Shown: positions 7,434-16,789 of the stretch, piece by piece
Numbering within the stretch: position 1 is the first letter of the stretch
Layout of the letters: every line of letters starts with the position of its first letter
Source of the DNA: Peteryoungia rhizophila
GTDB taxonomy: Bacteria > Pseudomonadota > Alphaproteobacteria > Rhizobiales > Rhizobiaceae
Reading direction: 5' to 3'
Assembly: GCF_004912145.1 (NCBI RefSeq)
Contig: NZ_STGT01000006.1
Location: 124,001-188,000, forward strand
Length of the DNA: 64,000 nt
Notes under the pieces: model-generated
Seen by the model: only the letters and a program-made list of their open reading frames with translations
Database searches by the model: none
What the model was told of the DNA's origin: nothing
Made by a program: the position numbers and the translations under genes

Positions 7434-8198
7434 TTACTTGACGAGAACCGGGCCGGTGCCACGGATCGGTTCGTTTTCATTGATGATGCCGAGCCGGCGT
7501 GCCACTTCCTGATAGGCTTCGAGGAGCCCGCCCAGATCCTGCCGGAAGCGGTCCTTGTCGAGCTTCTCGCGGGTTTCGATATCCCAGAGGCGGCAGCTGT
7601 CCGGCGAGATTTCGTCGGCCAAGATGATGCGCATCATGTCGCCTTCATAGAGGCGGCCGCATTCGATCTTGAAGTCGACGAGCTGGATGCCGATGCCGAG
7701 GAAAAGGCCCGAGAGGAAGTCGTTGACGCGGATGGCGAGCGCCATGATGTCGTCGAGTTCGGCCGGGTTGGCCCAGCCGAAGGCGGTGATGTGCTCTTCG
7801 GAGACCATGGGATCGTTCAGGGCGTCGGACTTGTAGTAGAACTCGATGATCGAGCGCGGCAGAACGACGCCTTCCTCTATGCCGAGGCGGGTCGAGAGCG
7901 AGCCGGCAGCGACATTGCGCACGACGATCTCAAGCGGGATGATCTCGACTTCCTTGATCAACTGTTCGCGCATGTTCATGCGGCGGATGAAATGGGTCGG
8001 GATGCCGATCTTGTTGAGATGCGTGAAGACGTATTCGGAGATTCTGTTGTTCAGAACGCCTTTCCCGTCGATGACTTCATGCTTCTTCTTGTTGAATGCC
8101 GTTGCATCGTCCTTGAAGAACTGGATCAGCGTGCCGGGCTCGGGACCCTCATAGAGGATCTTTGCCTTGCCCTCGTAAACGCGGCGGCGACGGTTCAT
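7434..8198 (-). CDS. purC: Phosphoribosylaminoimidazole-succinocarboxamide synthase
   Basis: SAICAR synthetase, 254 residues, joining CAIR and aspartate with ATP in purine synthesis. Family motifs include YEGKAKILYEG at the start, the DDATAFN loop, GVLNNRISEYVF, and EIIPLEIVVRNVAAGSLSTRLG. The later EHITAFGWA and DFKIECGR segments complete the fold. First gene of the minus-strand purC-purS-orf85-purQ operon; the 240-base region upstream, shared with the divergent zeta-subunit gene, should hold its promoter. Confidence 0.97.
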   Translation of the reverse strand: MNRRRRVYEGKAKILYEGPEPGTLIQFFKDDATAFNKKKHEVIDGKGVLNNRISEYVFTHLNKIGIPTHFIRRMNMREQLIKEVEIIPLEIVVRNVAAGSLSTRLGIEEGVVLPRSIIEFYYKSDALNDPMVSEEHITAFGWANPAELDDIMALAIRVNDFLSGLFLGIGIQLVDFKIECGRLYEGDMMRIILADEISPDSCRLWDIETREKLDKDRFRQDLGGLLEAYQEVARRLGIINENEPIRGTGPVLVK

Positions 8199-8440
8199 GG
8201 ATGGTTTTCTCTGTTGTTGGCATCTCGGCGCAAGTGCGCGGACGCAGTGGATCGGTCTTTGAAGCGGTCCCTTAACGGAAAACCCAAGTTTTCACAATGC
8301 GGAGTTCACCCCTTCCTGCCAAAACGTCGCGTTGCGGGTAGGTCACCCAGAATCGCGGAAGTTTGCATTGCACTTTGTACTCCCTTTTGATTAATGGGGA
8401 AACCAAACCGCACAATGACGGCATAAAACGGGAGATCGAT

Positions 8441-8755
8441 ATGAGCGGCATGAGTGATCGCGAAAAGGCCTTTGAAAACAAGTTCGCCCATGATCAGGAG
8501 CTGCGCTTCAAGGCCGAAGCGCGTCGCAACAAGCTCGTCGGTCTCTGGGCGGCCGGTCTGCTCGGCAACGCCGACCCCGATGCCTATGCGAGGGAAGTGG
8601 TCGCAGCCGATTTCGAGGAAGCCGGCGACGGGGATGTGATCCGCAAGGTCATGGGAGACCTGACCGCCGCTGGTGTGTCGATCACCGAGGAAGAACTGCG
8701 TGCCAAGATGATCGAGTGCCTCGGCCAGGCTATCGAGCAGATCCAGAACACCTGA
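8441..8755 (+). CDS. F1F0-ATPase zeta subunit / DUF1476 protein
   Basis: A 104-residue DUF1476 protein, the family that includes the Paracoccus denitrificans F1-ATPase inhibitor zeta. Visible signatures are DREKAFENKFAHDQELRFKA and ARRNKLVGLWAA, followed by an acidic four-helix region. In Paracoccus, zeta blocks ATP hydrolysis by F1 through its N-terminus; in other alphaproteobacteria the inhibitory strength varies. I use the ATG at 8441, which has GGGAG at 8430-8434; an upstream in-frame ATG adds non-family sequence. It is monocistronic and ends at a strong terminator. Confidence 0.9.
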   Translation: MSGMSDREKAFENKFAHDQELRFKAEARRNKLVGLWAAGLLGNADPDAYAREVVAADFEEAGDGDVIRKVMGDLTAAGVSITEEELRAKMIECLGQAIEQIQNT

Positions 8756-8774
8756 GCCCCGGGCTGATGGCTGA

Positions 8775-8807
8775 AGCCGCCCGACCTCAGGTCGCGGCGG
8801 CTTTTTT
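8775..8807 (+). terminator. Rho-independent terminator overlapping the end of the PAS/GGDEF/EAL gene
   Basis: Long GC-rich hairpin: outer arms 8775-8781 and 8796-8802, inner arms 8782-8787 and 8789-8794, followed by TTTTTT. It terminates the zeta gene, and its 3' arm and T-run encode the last codons of the convergent gene that stops at 8787. Confidence 0.85.
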
Positions 8808-11300
8808 GTGCGCGCGGAGCAGGTCGCCGGTCGCCGTGACGTCGAGTGGCCGAGCCAGGCCGTAGCCCTGCAACACGTCGCAGCCCAGCCGTTTCAGGAT
8901 GCGGGCATGCTCTTCGGTTTCGACGCCCTCTGCCGTCACCTTGATCTTGAGTGAGCGTGCGATCTGAATGATCGACATGACCAGGATGCGTTGCTCCTGG
9001 CTCGTCGGAATGTTTTCGATCAGCTGGCGATCGATCTTCAGCGTGCTCGGCTTCAGGTTCAGCAGTCCGACGATCGAGGCGTGGCCGGTACCGAAGTCGT
9101 CGATCTCGATGTCGATCGAGAGCCGGCGCAAGGTTTCGAGATTGGCCATGACGGCCGCATCCTGACGGTCCAGGAAGACACTCTCGAGCAGCTCGAAGGA
9201 GACGGTACCGGGCTTGATGTCGAGGGCGGCCAGGCCGCTTGCGAGATTGGGATCCTTCAGGCGGCGCGCCGAGACGTTGACGGAGATCTTCGGCAGGAGG
9301 AGGCCCTCTTCACGCCAGACAGCGACATCGGCGAGGGCCTTTTCGAGAATGATCCCGTCGATCTGCGCGAGAACGCCGCATTCTTCGGCCGCTGCCAGAA
9401 ATCGGTCCGGCCCGAGAATACCCTGGGTCGGATGCTGCCAGCGGGCGAGGCATTCCGCGCCGGTGATTTTCCGCGTCTTGGCGTCAAATTGCAGCTGATA
9501 GAATGGTATGATCTCGTCGTTTTCGAGCGCGCGCAGAAGTTCGCTGGACAGCCGTCGGGCATCCGCGAGCAGTCTTCGGCTCGACTGGGTGTAGAATTCG
9601 TGGCGATTACGCCCCTGGTTTTTCGCGTTGTAAAGGGCGATGTCGGCGTTCTGCAGCAGTGCTCTGGGATCGGCGCTGCGGTCCTCGGAATAGGCGATGC
9701 CAATGCTGGCGCCAAAGCGGCATTCCTGGCCATTGTGCCAGACAGGCTGCCGCATTTCGCCGATGATGCGATCTGCGATCGTCGACAAGACCTCGTCATT
9801 GCCGTCATAGTCGAGCAGGACCACGAATTCATCGCCGCCAATTCGGGCGGCGAAATCCGTAGGCCGGATGTTGTCGCGGAGAATGCGGGCCGCATGCTTC
9901 AGCATGGCATCGCCCGCGCCATGGCCGAGCGTGTCGTTGATCTGCTTGAACCGGTCGAGGTCGATGTGCAGCACGGCAATGCCGCGTTTGCGCTCGCTCG
10001 AGGTTTTCCTGAGTTCGTCGAGGCGCGATTCAAGGTAGCGGCGATTCGGCAGCGCGGTCAGGTAGTCGTGCAGAGCAGAATATTCGGCGTCGATGCGGAT
10101 CTGATCGAGTTCGGCATTGCGGGCTTCGGCCAGGGCCTTCTGGCATTCCAGTTCCTGCCGCAGGCGCTGATCCTCGGTCACATCCCAGTTGACGCCGATC
10201 ATCTTCAGATGGCCGTCATTGTCGACATAGGGCAGGCTGTTTGCGCGAATGTAGCGGGTGCTCCCGTTGCTGGCGGTGATGCGATAGTTGTCGGTGAACG
10301 GTTTGAGGGCGGCGATCCTCATCTCGACATGGGCCAGTGTCCGCTCGCGGTCGTCGGGGTGCAGCTTGCGCTCCCAGAAGTCACCAACGCGAACATCTTC
10401 GTCGAAGGGGACCTCGAAGATCTCGCGCATGCGCTCGTCCCACTCGCTGATGCCAGCGTCGAAATCCGTCTCGAAGATGCCGATGCGCGAGATGTCGACG
10501 GCCAATTTCAGACGCCGCGACAGGCCTTCGAGCCATTCCTCCTGTGCCTTTCGGGCCGTAACATCCGTATCCGTTCCGACAATGCGGGCCGGCTGTCCGT
10601 TTTCGTCGCGTTCGACGCAGGCGCCGCGGCATTCGATCCAGACATAGTGCCCGTCCTTGTGCATTTCGCGGTATTGGAACGTTGTATAGTCCGGATCACC
10701 CTCGTTCTGGCGTTCGATCGAATGCAGCACGCGTTCGCGGTCCTGCGGATGGACGAGTTCGAGCCATTCCTCCATGTTCTGCGCGATGGGATCGTCCGGG
10801 CCCAGCCCGCGGATCGACCGCCAGACTTCCGAATAATACATTTCGCCGCTGTTGCGCTGGTCCCAGACGCCAGACGCCGAACCGACCAGGGCGTGGTTCC
10901 AGCGGCTCTCGCGCTCGGCAAGCGCATCGAAGCTCTGTCGCAAGGAGGTGATGTCTATCAGTTGCAGCAGGATCACCTGACTTGCGTCGTCGCTCTGCGG
11001 CTTCGCCAGCGAAGTGACGAAGGAGGCTTTGCGGTCTCCGGTGGCCTGTATTTCCACAGATGCCGAGGGAGCGCCGAGTGTCAGTCGTTTCAAGGCTAGA
11101 TCGAAGGCGCCGACATCCTCGGGGCGCAACACGTCCGAGAACGGGCGGCCAGACTCAACGTTGAAAAAGTCTGCCATCGCCGCGTTGCGGGCCTCGACGA
11201 TTCCATTCGCGTCCACCCAGGCTGCGGGCGAGGGAAGGGTTGCAATGTCGATGCCGCCACCCCTTGGCGAGGTGGCTTTGATGGCAACGTCTGGACGCAA
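8787..11300 (-). CDS. PAS-PAS-PAS-GGDEF-EAL signalling protein
   Basis: An 837-residue cytoplasmic c-di-GMP protein with no membrane segment. An N-terminal PAS-like region (about 20-120) is followed by two PAS_3/PAC modules (about 130-250 and 260-385), a GGDEF domain with an intact RIGGDEF near residue 487, and an EAL domain. The EAL signature is ECLAR near residue 616, keeping the metal-binding Glu but with Cys for Ala. IDDFGTGHASI and AEGVET motifs are present, so phosphodiesterase activity is plausible. It is probably bifunctional or a PDE with a regulatory GGDEF. It is monocistronic and its 3' end overlaps the zeta terminator. Confidence 0.93.
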   Translation of the reverse strand: MRPDVAIKATSPRGGGIDIATLPSPAAWVDANGIVEARNAAMADFFNVESGRPFSDVLRPEDVGAFDLALKRLTLGAPSASVEIQATGDRKASFVTSLAKPQSDDASQVILLQLIDITSLRQSFDALAERESRWNHALVGSASGVWDQRNSGEMYYSEVWRSIRGLGPDDPIAQNMEEWLELVHPQDRERVLHSIERQNEGDPDYTTFQYREMHKDGHYVWIECRGACVERDENGQPARIVGTDTDVTARKAQEEWLEGLSRRLKLAVDISRIGIFETDFDAGISEWDERMREIFEVPFDEDVRVGDFWERKLHPDDRERTLAHVEMRIAALKPFTDNYRITASNGSTRYIRANSLPYVDNDGHLKMIGVNWDVTEDQRLRQELECQKALAEARNAELDQIRIDAEYSALHDYLTALPNRRYLESRLDELRKTSSERKRGIAVLHIDLDRFKQINDTLGHGAGDAMLKHAARILRDNIRPTDFAARIGGDEFVVLLDYDGNDEVLSTIADRIIGEMRQPVWHNGQECRFGASIGIAYSEDRSADPRALLQNADIALYNAKNQGRNRHEFYTQSSRRLLADARRLSSELLRALENDEIIPFYQLQFDAKTRKITGAECLARWQHPTQGILGPDRFLAAAEECGVLAQIDGIILEKALADVAVWREEGLLLPKISVNVSARRLKDPNLASGLAALDIKPGTVSFELLESVFLDRQDAAVMANLETLRRLSIDIEIDDFGTGHASIVGLLNLKPSTLKIDRQLIENIPTSQEQRILVMSIIQIARSLKIKVTAEGVETEEHARILKRLGCDVLQGYGLARPLDVTATGDLLRAHKKAAAT

Positions 11301-11437
11301 TGTCAGGCTCCGGACTGAGTAAAGCCCGGACAGTGTATGAGAAGCGACTTAAGAAGGCTTTAAAGAGCTCCGCCATGATGGGCCGGACTGGTACAAGGGA
11401 CGCATGTTCGGGCCTGACCAGTAAACGCTGCTATCGT

Positions 11438-11989
11438 CTATCGGAGATGGCTGAGGAATTGCGCAAAGACCATCGTGCCTTCCGGCCAGGGACCGTGTCC
11501 GGAGTCGGCATTGATGTGACCGGATTCACCGGCATCTATCAGGTGCGCGCCCCAGGCCTTGGCAATGTCCTCGGCATGCGCATATTCGCCGAACGGGTCA
11601 TTGCGGCTGGCGATCATGATCGACGGGAAGGGGAGCGGCAGACGCGGATAGGGCCCGAAGGTCATCAGGTGCTTCGGACGGATGTCCGGGTTGGCCACAT
11701 CAGGCGGTGCCACGAGAAAGGCGCCTGCGACACGCTGCTTCATCTCGGGGATCGCGTGCACGATTGCAGGAACGCCGAGCGAGTGACCCACGAGAACGAC
11801 AGGCTTGGTAGAGGCATTCACCTCTTCGGCCACCCGCGCGATCCAGTCTTCGCGAACCGGCTTTGACCATTCGGCCTGCTCGACACGCCTTGCCGTCGAG
11901 AGCTTCTGCTCCCAACGGGTCTGCCAGTGGTCGGGTCCGGAATTGGTGTAGCCGGGGACGATCAGGATTTCTGCTTCAGAGACTTTCAT
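11438..11989 (-). CDS. RBBP9/YdeN-family serine hydrolase
   Basis: A 183-residue alpha/beta hydrolase of the RBBP9/YdeN type. It starts with the family strand ILIVPGYTNSGPDHWQ. The nucleophile elbow is VGHSLG, the acid is probably the Asp in ASRNDPFGEY, and the His is in GHINADSGHGPWPEG, which together form a catalytic triad. Substrate unknown. The ATG at 11989, with an AGGGG just upstream on the minus strand, gives family length; the open frame continues upstream without family-like sequence. Confidence 0.9.
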   Translation of the reverse strand: MKVSEAEILIVPGYTNSGPDHWQTRWEQKLSTARRVEQAEWSKPVREDWIARVAEEVNASTKPVVLVGHSLGVPAIVHAIPEMKQRVAGAFLVAPPDVANPDIRPKHLMTFGPYPRLPLPFPSIMIASRNDPFGEYAHAEDIAKAWGAHLIDAGESGHINADSGHGPWPEGTMVFAQFLSHLR

Positions 11990-12371
11990 GGCCCCTATCT
12001 GCTGTCCCGCAGGGGCGACGTCAAGATTTGGTCGTCCCTGCGATTGAAAAATTGAACCGGACAAAGCCGCAGCTCCTGATGGGGCCTTATCTCTCCGGAC
12101 CGCGAGTGCCAAATTCGGCTGCCTAGGCGCGCGTGTTTGGCCAACGTGTTCAACGGGACTTCACGCGCCTCACACCTTCGTGCGCTCGTTTTGCGCGACA
12201 GGCAGGATATTAGCTGATAAACTAAATGCTTATGCAGGAGTCTGGTGCATCGATCGAACCAAGATGCTCCGGGCACTACAGACGACGCTTTGGCGGCCGC
12301 TTCGGCCCCTCTGCCGTCACGCATTTCACTTTGAAGCTTGCAGACCCCGAATGCTTGAGGAGGAAGTGAGT
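11990..12371. other. Divergent intergenic region, no gene seen
   Basis: About 380 bases between the hydrolase start and the DUF2189 gene start. The plus-strand frame of the DUF2189 gene stays open back to 12180, but no family-like residues or ribosome site support coding. An AGGAAG at 12361-12366 is the ribosome site of the downstream gene. No strong hairpin or repeat noticed. Confidence 0.4.
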
Positions 12372-13163
12372 ATGTCGACATTTCATGTCATGACCAGTGC
12401 CACCGGAAACATTGAGCGACCCGAGATCCGGCGCATCGCCGTGTCCGATGTGTTTTCTGCCCTGCGCGAAGGCTATGAGGATTTTCGCGAAAAGCCTTCA
12501 CACTATGCCTTCGTGGCACTGATCTATCCCATCGCCGGTGCGATGATGATCGGCTGGAGTGCCGGTGTCGAACTCTTGCCGATGGTCTACCCGCTGCTGA
12601 CAGGCTTTGCATTGCTCGGACCGCTTCTGGCGCTTGGGTTGATGGAGATCAGCCGTCGGCAAGAACTCGGCCAGCCGGCGAACTGGTCTGATGTCCTCAG
12701 CCTCCGCAAGTCCCCGTCTTTGCCGGCACTGCTGATGATGAGCGCCTATCTCGTGACGCTCTTCATGGTTTGGTTGGTCATGTCGCGCGGGCTTTATCTT
12801 TCCATGATCGGGGATTACCCGGCGCCGGGTGTCTTCGCCTTCGCCAGCGGCGTCTTCGATCATCCGAACGCCTGGGCCTTCCTGTTCTGGAGCAATGGCA
12901 TCGGCTTTCTGCTGGCGCTGGTCGCGCTCGTGATCAGCCTTGTGGCATTCCCCATGCTGCTGGATCGCGACTGCGGTGCGGCCTCCGCCGTCGGCACGTC
13001 GGTGCGCGCGAGCCTCGCCAATCCGGTGCCGGTCGCAGTCTGGGGCCTGATGGTCGCCGGCCTGCTTGCCATCGGCATGGCGACGTTGCTCGTCGGGCTG
13101 ATCGTGATCGTGCCGGTGCTCGGACACGCGACCTGGCATTTCTATCGTCGGCTGGTGGTGTAG
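12372..13163 (+). CDS. DUF2189 family integral membrane protein
   Basis: A 263-residue inner-membrane protein matching the DUF2189 pattern: an N-terminal RRIAVSDVFSALREGYEDF segment, then about six hydrophobic helices, with the conserved GPLLALGLMEISRRQE and GHATWHFYRRLV tail. DUF2189 proteins are described as possible cytochrome-oxidase-subunit-like membrane proteins, but their role is unknown. The ATG at 12372 follows AGGAAG with good spacing and is preferred over upstream in-frame starts. Confidence 0.88.
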   Translation: MSTFHVMTSATGNIERPEIRRIAVSDVFSALREGYEDFREKPSHYAFVALIYPIAGAMMIGWSAGVELLPMVYPLLTGFALLGPLLALGLMEISRRQELGQPANWSDVLSLRKSPSLPALLMMSAYLVTLFMVWLVMSRGLYLSMIGDYPAPGVFAFASGVFDHPNAWAFLFWSNGIGFLLALVALVISLVAFPMLLDRDCGAASAVGTSVRASLANPVPVAVWGLMVAGLLAIGMATLLVGLIVIVPVLGHATWHFYRRLVV

Positions 13164-13179
13164 CGGTTCATCACGCGGC

Positions 13180-13470
13180 TCATGGCCGGGCGACGACATA
13201 AAGGACGACTGCCAGAATTGCGAGAAAGAGAGGCGCGACCCGTGCGCCTCTTGTTGGGCCTGATGCCGCGAGGAACGCAGTGGCGAGGAACGCAATCACA
13301 AGAAGCAGCGTCGCCACGAGGTCGCGACTGCCGTCGGTTTCGATCGCAGCCTCGGCGTATGTCGGATCGAGATCTGACATCCAGGCGTACTTGCTTCCGC
13401 CGAGCAGCCAGATGCTGAACAGGGCCAGCACATAGACTGTCATTGCTGCAAGACGCGACAGGCGTTTCAT
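13180..13470 (-). CDS. Small three-helix membrane protein
   Basis: A 96-residue protein with about three hydrophobic helices (residues 8-25, 50-68, 77-93), a basic N-terminus and an acidic loop between helices 1 and 2. No domain recognised. It lies downstream of purB on the same strand, after a hairpin that probably ends purB, and is convergent with the DUF2189 gene. Confidence 0.7.
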   Translation of the reverse strand: MKRLSRLAAMTVYVLALFSIWLLGGSKYAWMSDLDPTYAEAAIETDGSRDLVATLLLVIAFLATAFLAASGPTRGARVAPLFLAILAVVLYVVARP

Positions 13471-13498
13471 GTCGATCTCCCTGCGTTGAAAAGCAGAA

Positions 13499-13522
13499 CG
13501 GGCGCGGAGTTACCCGCGCCCG
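13499..13522 (-). terminator. Probable purB terminator
   Basis: Perfect 9-bp GC-rich stem (13499-13507 with 13514-13522), 6-base loop, followed on the minus strand by a moderately T-rich stretch. It lies about 30 bases after the purB stop. Confidence 0.6.
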
Positions 13523-13553
13523 CCATGGTGTGCCGTCGCATTAACGCGTTCCG

Positions 13554-14855
13554 TCAACCGAAGACGCGGGCGAAGATCGTGTCGACATGCTTGGTGTGAT
13601 AGCCGAGGTCGAATTTTTCGCGGATGTCTTCCTCGGAAAGTGCTTTGCGCACTTCCTCGTCGCCGAGCAGTTCTTCCAGGAAGTCGGCACCCTTTTCCCA
13701 GACCTTCATCGCATTGCGCTGGACCAAGCGGTAGCTGTCCTCACGCGAAACGCCGGCCTGGGTGAGGGCCAGAAGCACGCGCTGGCTCATCACGAGGCCC
13801 TTGAACTTGTTCATGTTCTTCAACATGTTCTCGGGATAGATGACGAGCTTTTCGACGACGCCGGCCAGACGATTCAGCGCGAAATCAAGGGTGATCGTGG
13901 TGTCGGGGCCGATCGCGCGCTCGACGCTCGAATGGCTGATGTCCCGCTCGTGCCAGAGGGCCACGTTTTCCATGGCAGGAACGACCGACATGCGAACGAG
14001 CCGGGCGAGGCCGGTCAGGTTCTCGGTCAGCACCGGATTGCGCTTATGCGGCATGGCCGACGAGCCCTTCTGGCCCGGCGAGAAGAACTCTTCGGCTTCC
14101 AGGACTTCGGTGCGCTGCATGTGGCGGATTTCGATCGCGACGTTCTCGATCGAGGATGCGATGACGCCGAGTGTGGCGAAGAACATCGCATGGCGGTCGC
14201 GCGGGATGACCTGGGTGGAAATCGGCTCCGGCACGAGGCCGAGCTTTTCGCAGACATGTTCTTCGACGCGCGGGTCGATATTGGCGAAGGTACCGACGGC
14301 GCCAGAGATCGCGCCGGTTGCCACTTCCGCACGGGCGTTGACCAGACGGTCACGGTTGCGGGCCATCTCGGCATAGAAGCGGGCGAAGGTCAGGCCCATG
14401 GTCGTCGGCTCGGCATGGATGCCGTGGCTGCGACCGATGCGGACCGTGTCCTTATGTTCGAAGGCGCGGGCCTTCAGCGCTGCCAGCACGCGGTCCATGT
14501 CGGCGATCAGGATGTCGGCGGCGCGGACCAGCTGGATGTTGAGGGTCGTGTCGAGCACATCCGACGAGGTCATGCCCTGGTGGACGAAGCGCGAGTCAGG
14601 ACCGATGAACTCGGCGAGATGGGTGAGGAAGGCGATGACGTCGTGCTTGGTGACGGCTTCGATCTCGTCGATCCGGGCGACGTCGAATTCGGCCGGGCCA
14701 CCCTTTTCCCAGATCGTGCGGGCGGATTCCTTCGGGATCACGCCGAGATCGGCGAGCGCGTCGCAGGCATGGGCCTCGATCTCGAACCAGATGCGGAACT
14801 TGGTTTCGGGGGACCAGATGGCGACCATTTCCGGCCGGGAGTAACGCGGGATCAT
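13554..14855 (-). CDS. purB: Adenylosuccinate lyase
   Basis: A 433-residue fumarase/aspartase superfamily enzyme that releases fumarate from SAICAR and from adenylosuccinate. The superfamily signature SSAMPHKRNP is present, as are TSSDVLDT and RSHGIHAEPT, which carry conserved active-site residues. Starts MIPRYSRPEMVAIW as in rhizobial PurB. It is a separate transcription unit from the purC-purS-purQ and purL genes and ends at a hairpin. Confidence 0.97.
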   Translation of the reverse strand: MIPRYSRPEMVAIWSPETKFRIWFEIEAHACDALADLGVIPKESARTIWEKGGPAEFDVARIDEIEAVTKHDVIAFLTHLAEFIGPDSRFVHQGMTSSDVLDTTLNIQLVRAADILIADMDRVLAALKARAFEHKDTVRIGRSHGIHAEPTTMGLTFARFYAEMARNRDRLVNARAEVATGAISGAVGTFANIDPRVEEHVCEKLGLVPEPISTQVIPRDRHAMFFATLGVIASSIENVAIEIRHMQRTEVLEAEEFFSPGQKGSSAMPHKRNPVLTENLTGLARLVRMSVVPAMENVALWHERDISHSSVERAIGPDTTITLDFALNRLAGVVEKLVIYPENMLKNMNKFKGLVMSQRVLLALTQAGVSREDSYRLVQRNAMKVWEKGADFLEELLGDEEVRKALSEEDIREKFDLGYHTKHVDTIFARVFG

Positions 14856-14916
14856 CGGGCTCGTCTTTCGTTGGACTTGAAACTCTGGCCCCCCTTAGCA
14901 AAGTGGGGCGGCAAGC

Positions 14917-15423
14917 TCAACGGCTGCGACGGGCTATGACCACGCTCAGGGCGATAAGCATGGCAAATCCGGCCGGCAGCAAGTGCCGCACACCCAACAC
15001 GGCGAATTGGTAGAGGGCGACGGCGGTCGTGTAAAACAGCTGGTAGCCCCAGATGCGCGTGGCGAAAGGCGCATGCCAGTGCGCGTAGAAGTATCGGTAT
15101 TGCAGCGCATAGAGGCCGGCCGTCGCGCCGATCGTGACAAGGCCCAGAAGGCACATCCATCCTGCGAGGACCACGGATGGTCGACGCCCATGGGCGACGA
15201 TGTGGATGAGCGGAATTGCGACAAGCCAGCCCAGCAGGCCACCGCCTGCGTAGATCGCGGTGAGGCTCAGATCATGGCTGCCGGTCGCACGACCGAAGAC
15301 ATGGATCGACAGCAGAAAGCTCGCGGCCATGGCGAGCCCCCAGGCGATCGAACCGAAGAACCAGAATGCGGCCGGCGGGAGCCATCGTCGCGCCGTCAAG
15401 GCTTCACCGGAACGGCGAGCCAA
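14917..15423 (-). CDS. Integral membrane protein of unknown function
   Basis: A 168-residue hydrophobic protein with about five predicted transmembrane helices, a basic N-terminus and a basic RRSR tail. I recognise no family. Its start overlaps the end of the upstream DUF2259 gene by 28 bases, so the two are probably co-transcribed in the rpe-DUF2259-membrane protein order. Confidence 0.7.
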   Translation of the reverse strand: MARRSGEALTARRWLPPAAFWFFGSIAWGLAMAASFLLSIHVFGRATGSHDLSLTAIYAGGGLLGWLVAIPLIHIVAHGRRPSVVLAGWMCLLGLVTIGATAGLYALQYRYFYAHWHAPFATRIWGYQLFYTTAVALYQFAVLGVRHLLPAGFAMLIALSVVIARRSR

Positions 15424-16115
15424 CGGAGATTATTGCCCTCGAAGCCGAGAGTGGCGATCTGGATCATGGCCATATGGGGAGCGGACGAGCCATAAGAGGG
15501 CGTGACCATGCCGCCGATGGCATAGGCGCTCGGGCAGTTCCGGCTCTTTGGGACGCTGGTGTCGCGATAGACTTCGCGCCGGTCGTCGGGGGATGCGTCC
15601 TCGGCGATCTTCAGAGCGAATCCGCGCACCTTGACGTCCATGCTCCTGCAGAGTTCCAGTCCCTCGGCGTCGAACTCCTCCAGAAAGAGCCGATGAATTC
15701 CCTCCGACACGTAGAAACTCGGGAAGGCCTGGTAACGCAGCTCGTCACGTTTTTCCGCCAATTCCCCGATTGGCGACAATGCGACCAGATAGCCTGGATC
15801 GTCACCGATCTTGCGGGCCTCCAGGATTTTCTTCGCCTGAGCTAGGCTCTCGCGCCGCGCTTCGCCCACCGAGGCTTCTTCGCGACGGATCAGCACCGAC
15901 ACAGGTGTGCCGGATACGTATGTGTCGGTTTGCGTGTCGATCACCTGGATTTCCGCATAGGGAAAGCCCGAGCCGTCCTGCTCTCCGAATTGCTCGAAGG
16001 CGAAGAACCTGCCGTCCGGGGAGAAGCCGATCGGTCGCATTTCCGCCACGTCACCGGCGCTTGCGGCAGTGGCCGCAAGCAAAAAGAGCGCAATGGCGGA
16101 AAACCTGATGCTCAA
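15396..16115 (-). CDS. DUF2259 secreted protein
   Basis: A 239-residue periplasmic protein. A signal peptide with hydrophobic core ends near residue 20 (ATAASA). The mature part has the DUF2259 opening GFSPDGRFFAFEQFGEQDGSGFPYA, written here in part, a beta-propeller-like strand pattern. Two Cys (LELCRSM and SRNCPSAYA) may form a disulfide. Function unknown. It overlaps rpe by 4 bases and the downstream membrane protein gene by 28 bases, making an operon. Confidence 0.85.
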   Translation of the reverse strand: MSIRFSAIALFLLAATAASAGDVAEMRPIGFSPDGRFFAFEQFGEQDGSGFPYAEIQVIDTQTDTYVSGTPVSVLIRREEASVGEARRESLAQAKKILEARKIGDDPGYLVALSPIGELAEKRDELRYQAFPSFYVSEGIHRLFLEEFDAEGLELCRSMDVKVRGFALKIAEDASPDDRREVYRDTSVPKSRNCPSAYAIGGMVTPSYGSSAPHMAMIQIATLGFEGNNLRWLAVPVKP

Positions 16116-16789
16116 CCGCGACCTCCCTCGGCTGCCTTGCGCAGAGTGTCGACGGTCTTGCGGTAGTCGTCAACGCCCTTGCCCTTGAAGATCGCCGAAC
16201 CGGCGACCAGCGCATTGGCACCGGCTCTGGCGATCTCGGCGGCGTTCTCGGCGGTCACGCCGCCATCGACTTCGAGATCGATCGGGCGGTTGCCGATCAG
16301 GGCGTGAGCCTTGGCGATCTTGTCGGTCATGGCCGGGATGTATTTCTGGCCGCCGAAGCCGGGGTTGACGCTCATGATCAGGATCAGGTCGAGATCATCC
16401 ATGACGTGTTCGATCACCGATAGCGGGGTCGCCGGGTTGAGCGAGACGCCGGCCTTCTTGCCGAGTGCACGGATGGTCTGCAACGAGCGGTGCAGATGCG
16501 GGCCTGCTTCTGCATGGACGGTGATGATGTCGCAACCGGCATCGGCAAAAGCCGCGAGATAGGGATCGGCCGGCGCGATCATCAGGTGGCAGTCGAAGAT
16601 CGCCTTGGTGTGCGGGCGCAGCGCCTTGATGACGGCGGGACCGAAGGAGATGTTTGGCACGAAATGGCCGTCCATGACGTCGAGATGCACCCATTCCGCG
16701 CCGGCATCGACGACGTCTCGGACTTCTTCGCCGAGGCGGGAAAAGTCGGCTGCGAGAATGGAGGGCGAGATCAGGAGAGGGCGGGTCAT
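16112..16789 (-). CDS. rpe: Ribulose-phosphate 3-epimerase
   Basis: A 225-residue TIM-barrel enzyme interconverting ribulose 5-phosphate and xylulose 5-phosphate. Motifs: ISPSILAADFSRLGEEV, HLDVMDGHFVPN (metal-binding His/Asp), DCHLMI, MSVNPGFGGQKYIP and EVDGGV. The ATG at 16789 gives exact family length; the frame stays open far upstream but that part is not protein-like. First gene of a short operon with the DUF2259 gene. Confidence 0.97.
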   Translation of the reverse strand: MTRPLLISPSILAADFSRLGEEVRDVVDAGAEWVHLDVMDGHFVPNISFGPAVIKALRPHTKAIFDCHLMIAPADPYLAAFADAGCDIITVHAEAGPHLHRSLQTIRALGKKAGVSLNPATPLSVIEHVMDDLDLILIMSVNPGFGGQKYIPAMTDKIAKAHALIGNRPIDLEVDGGVTAENAAEIARAGANALVAGSAIFKGKGVDDYRKTVDTLRKAAEGGRG

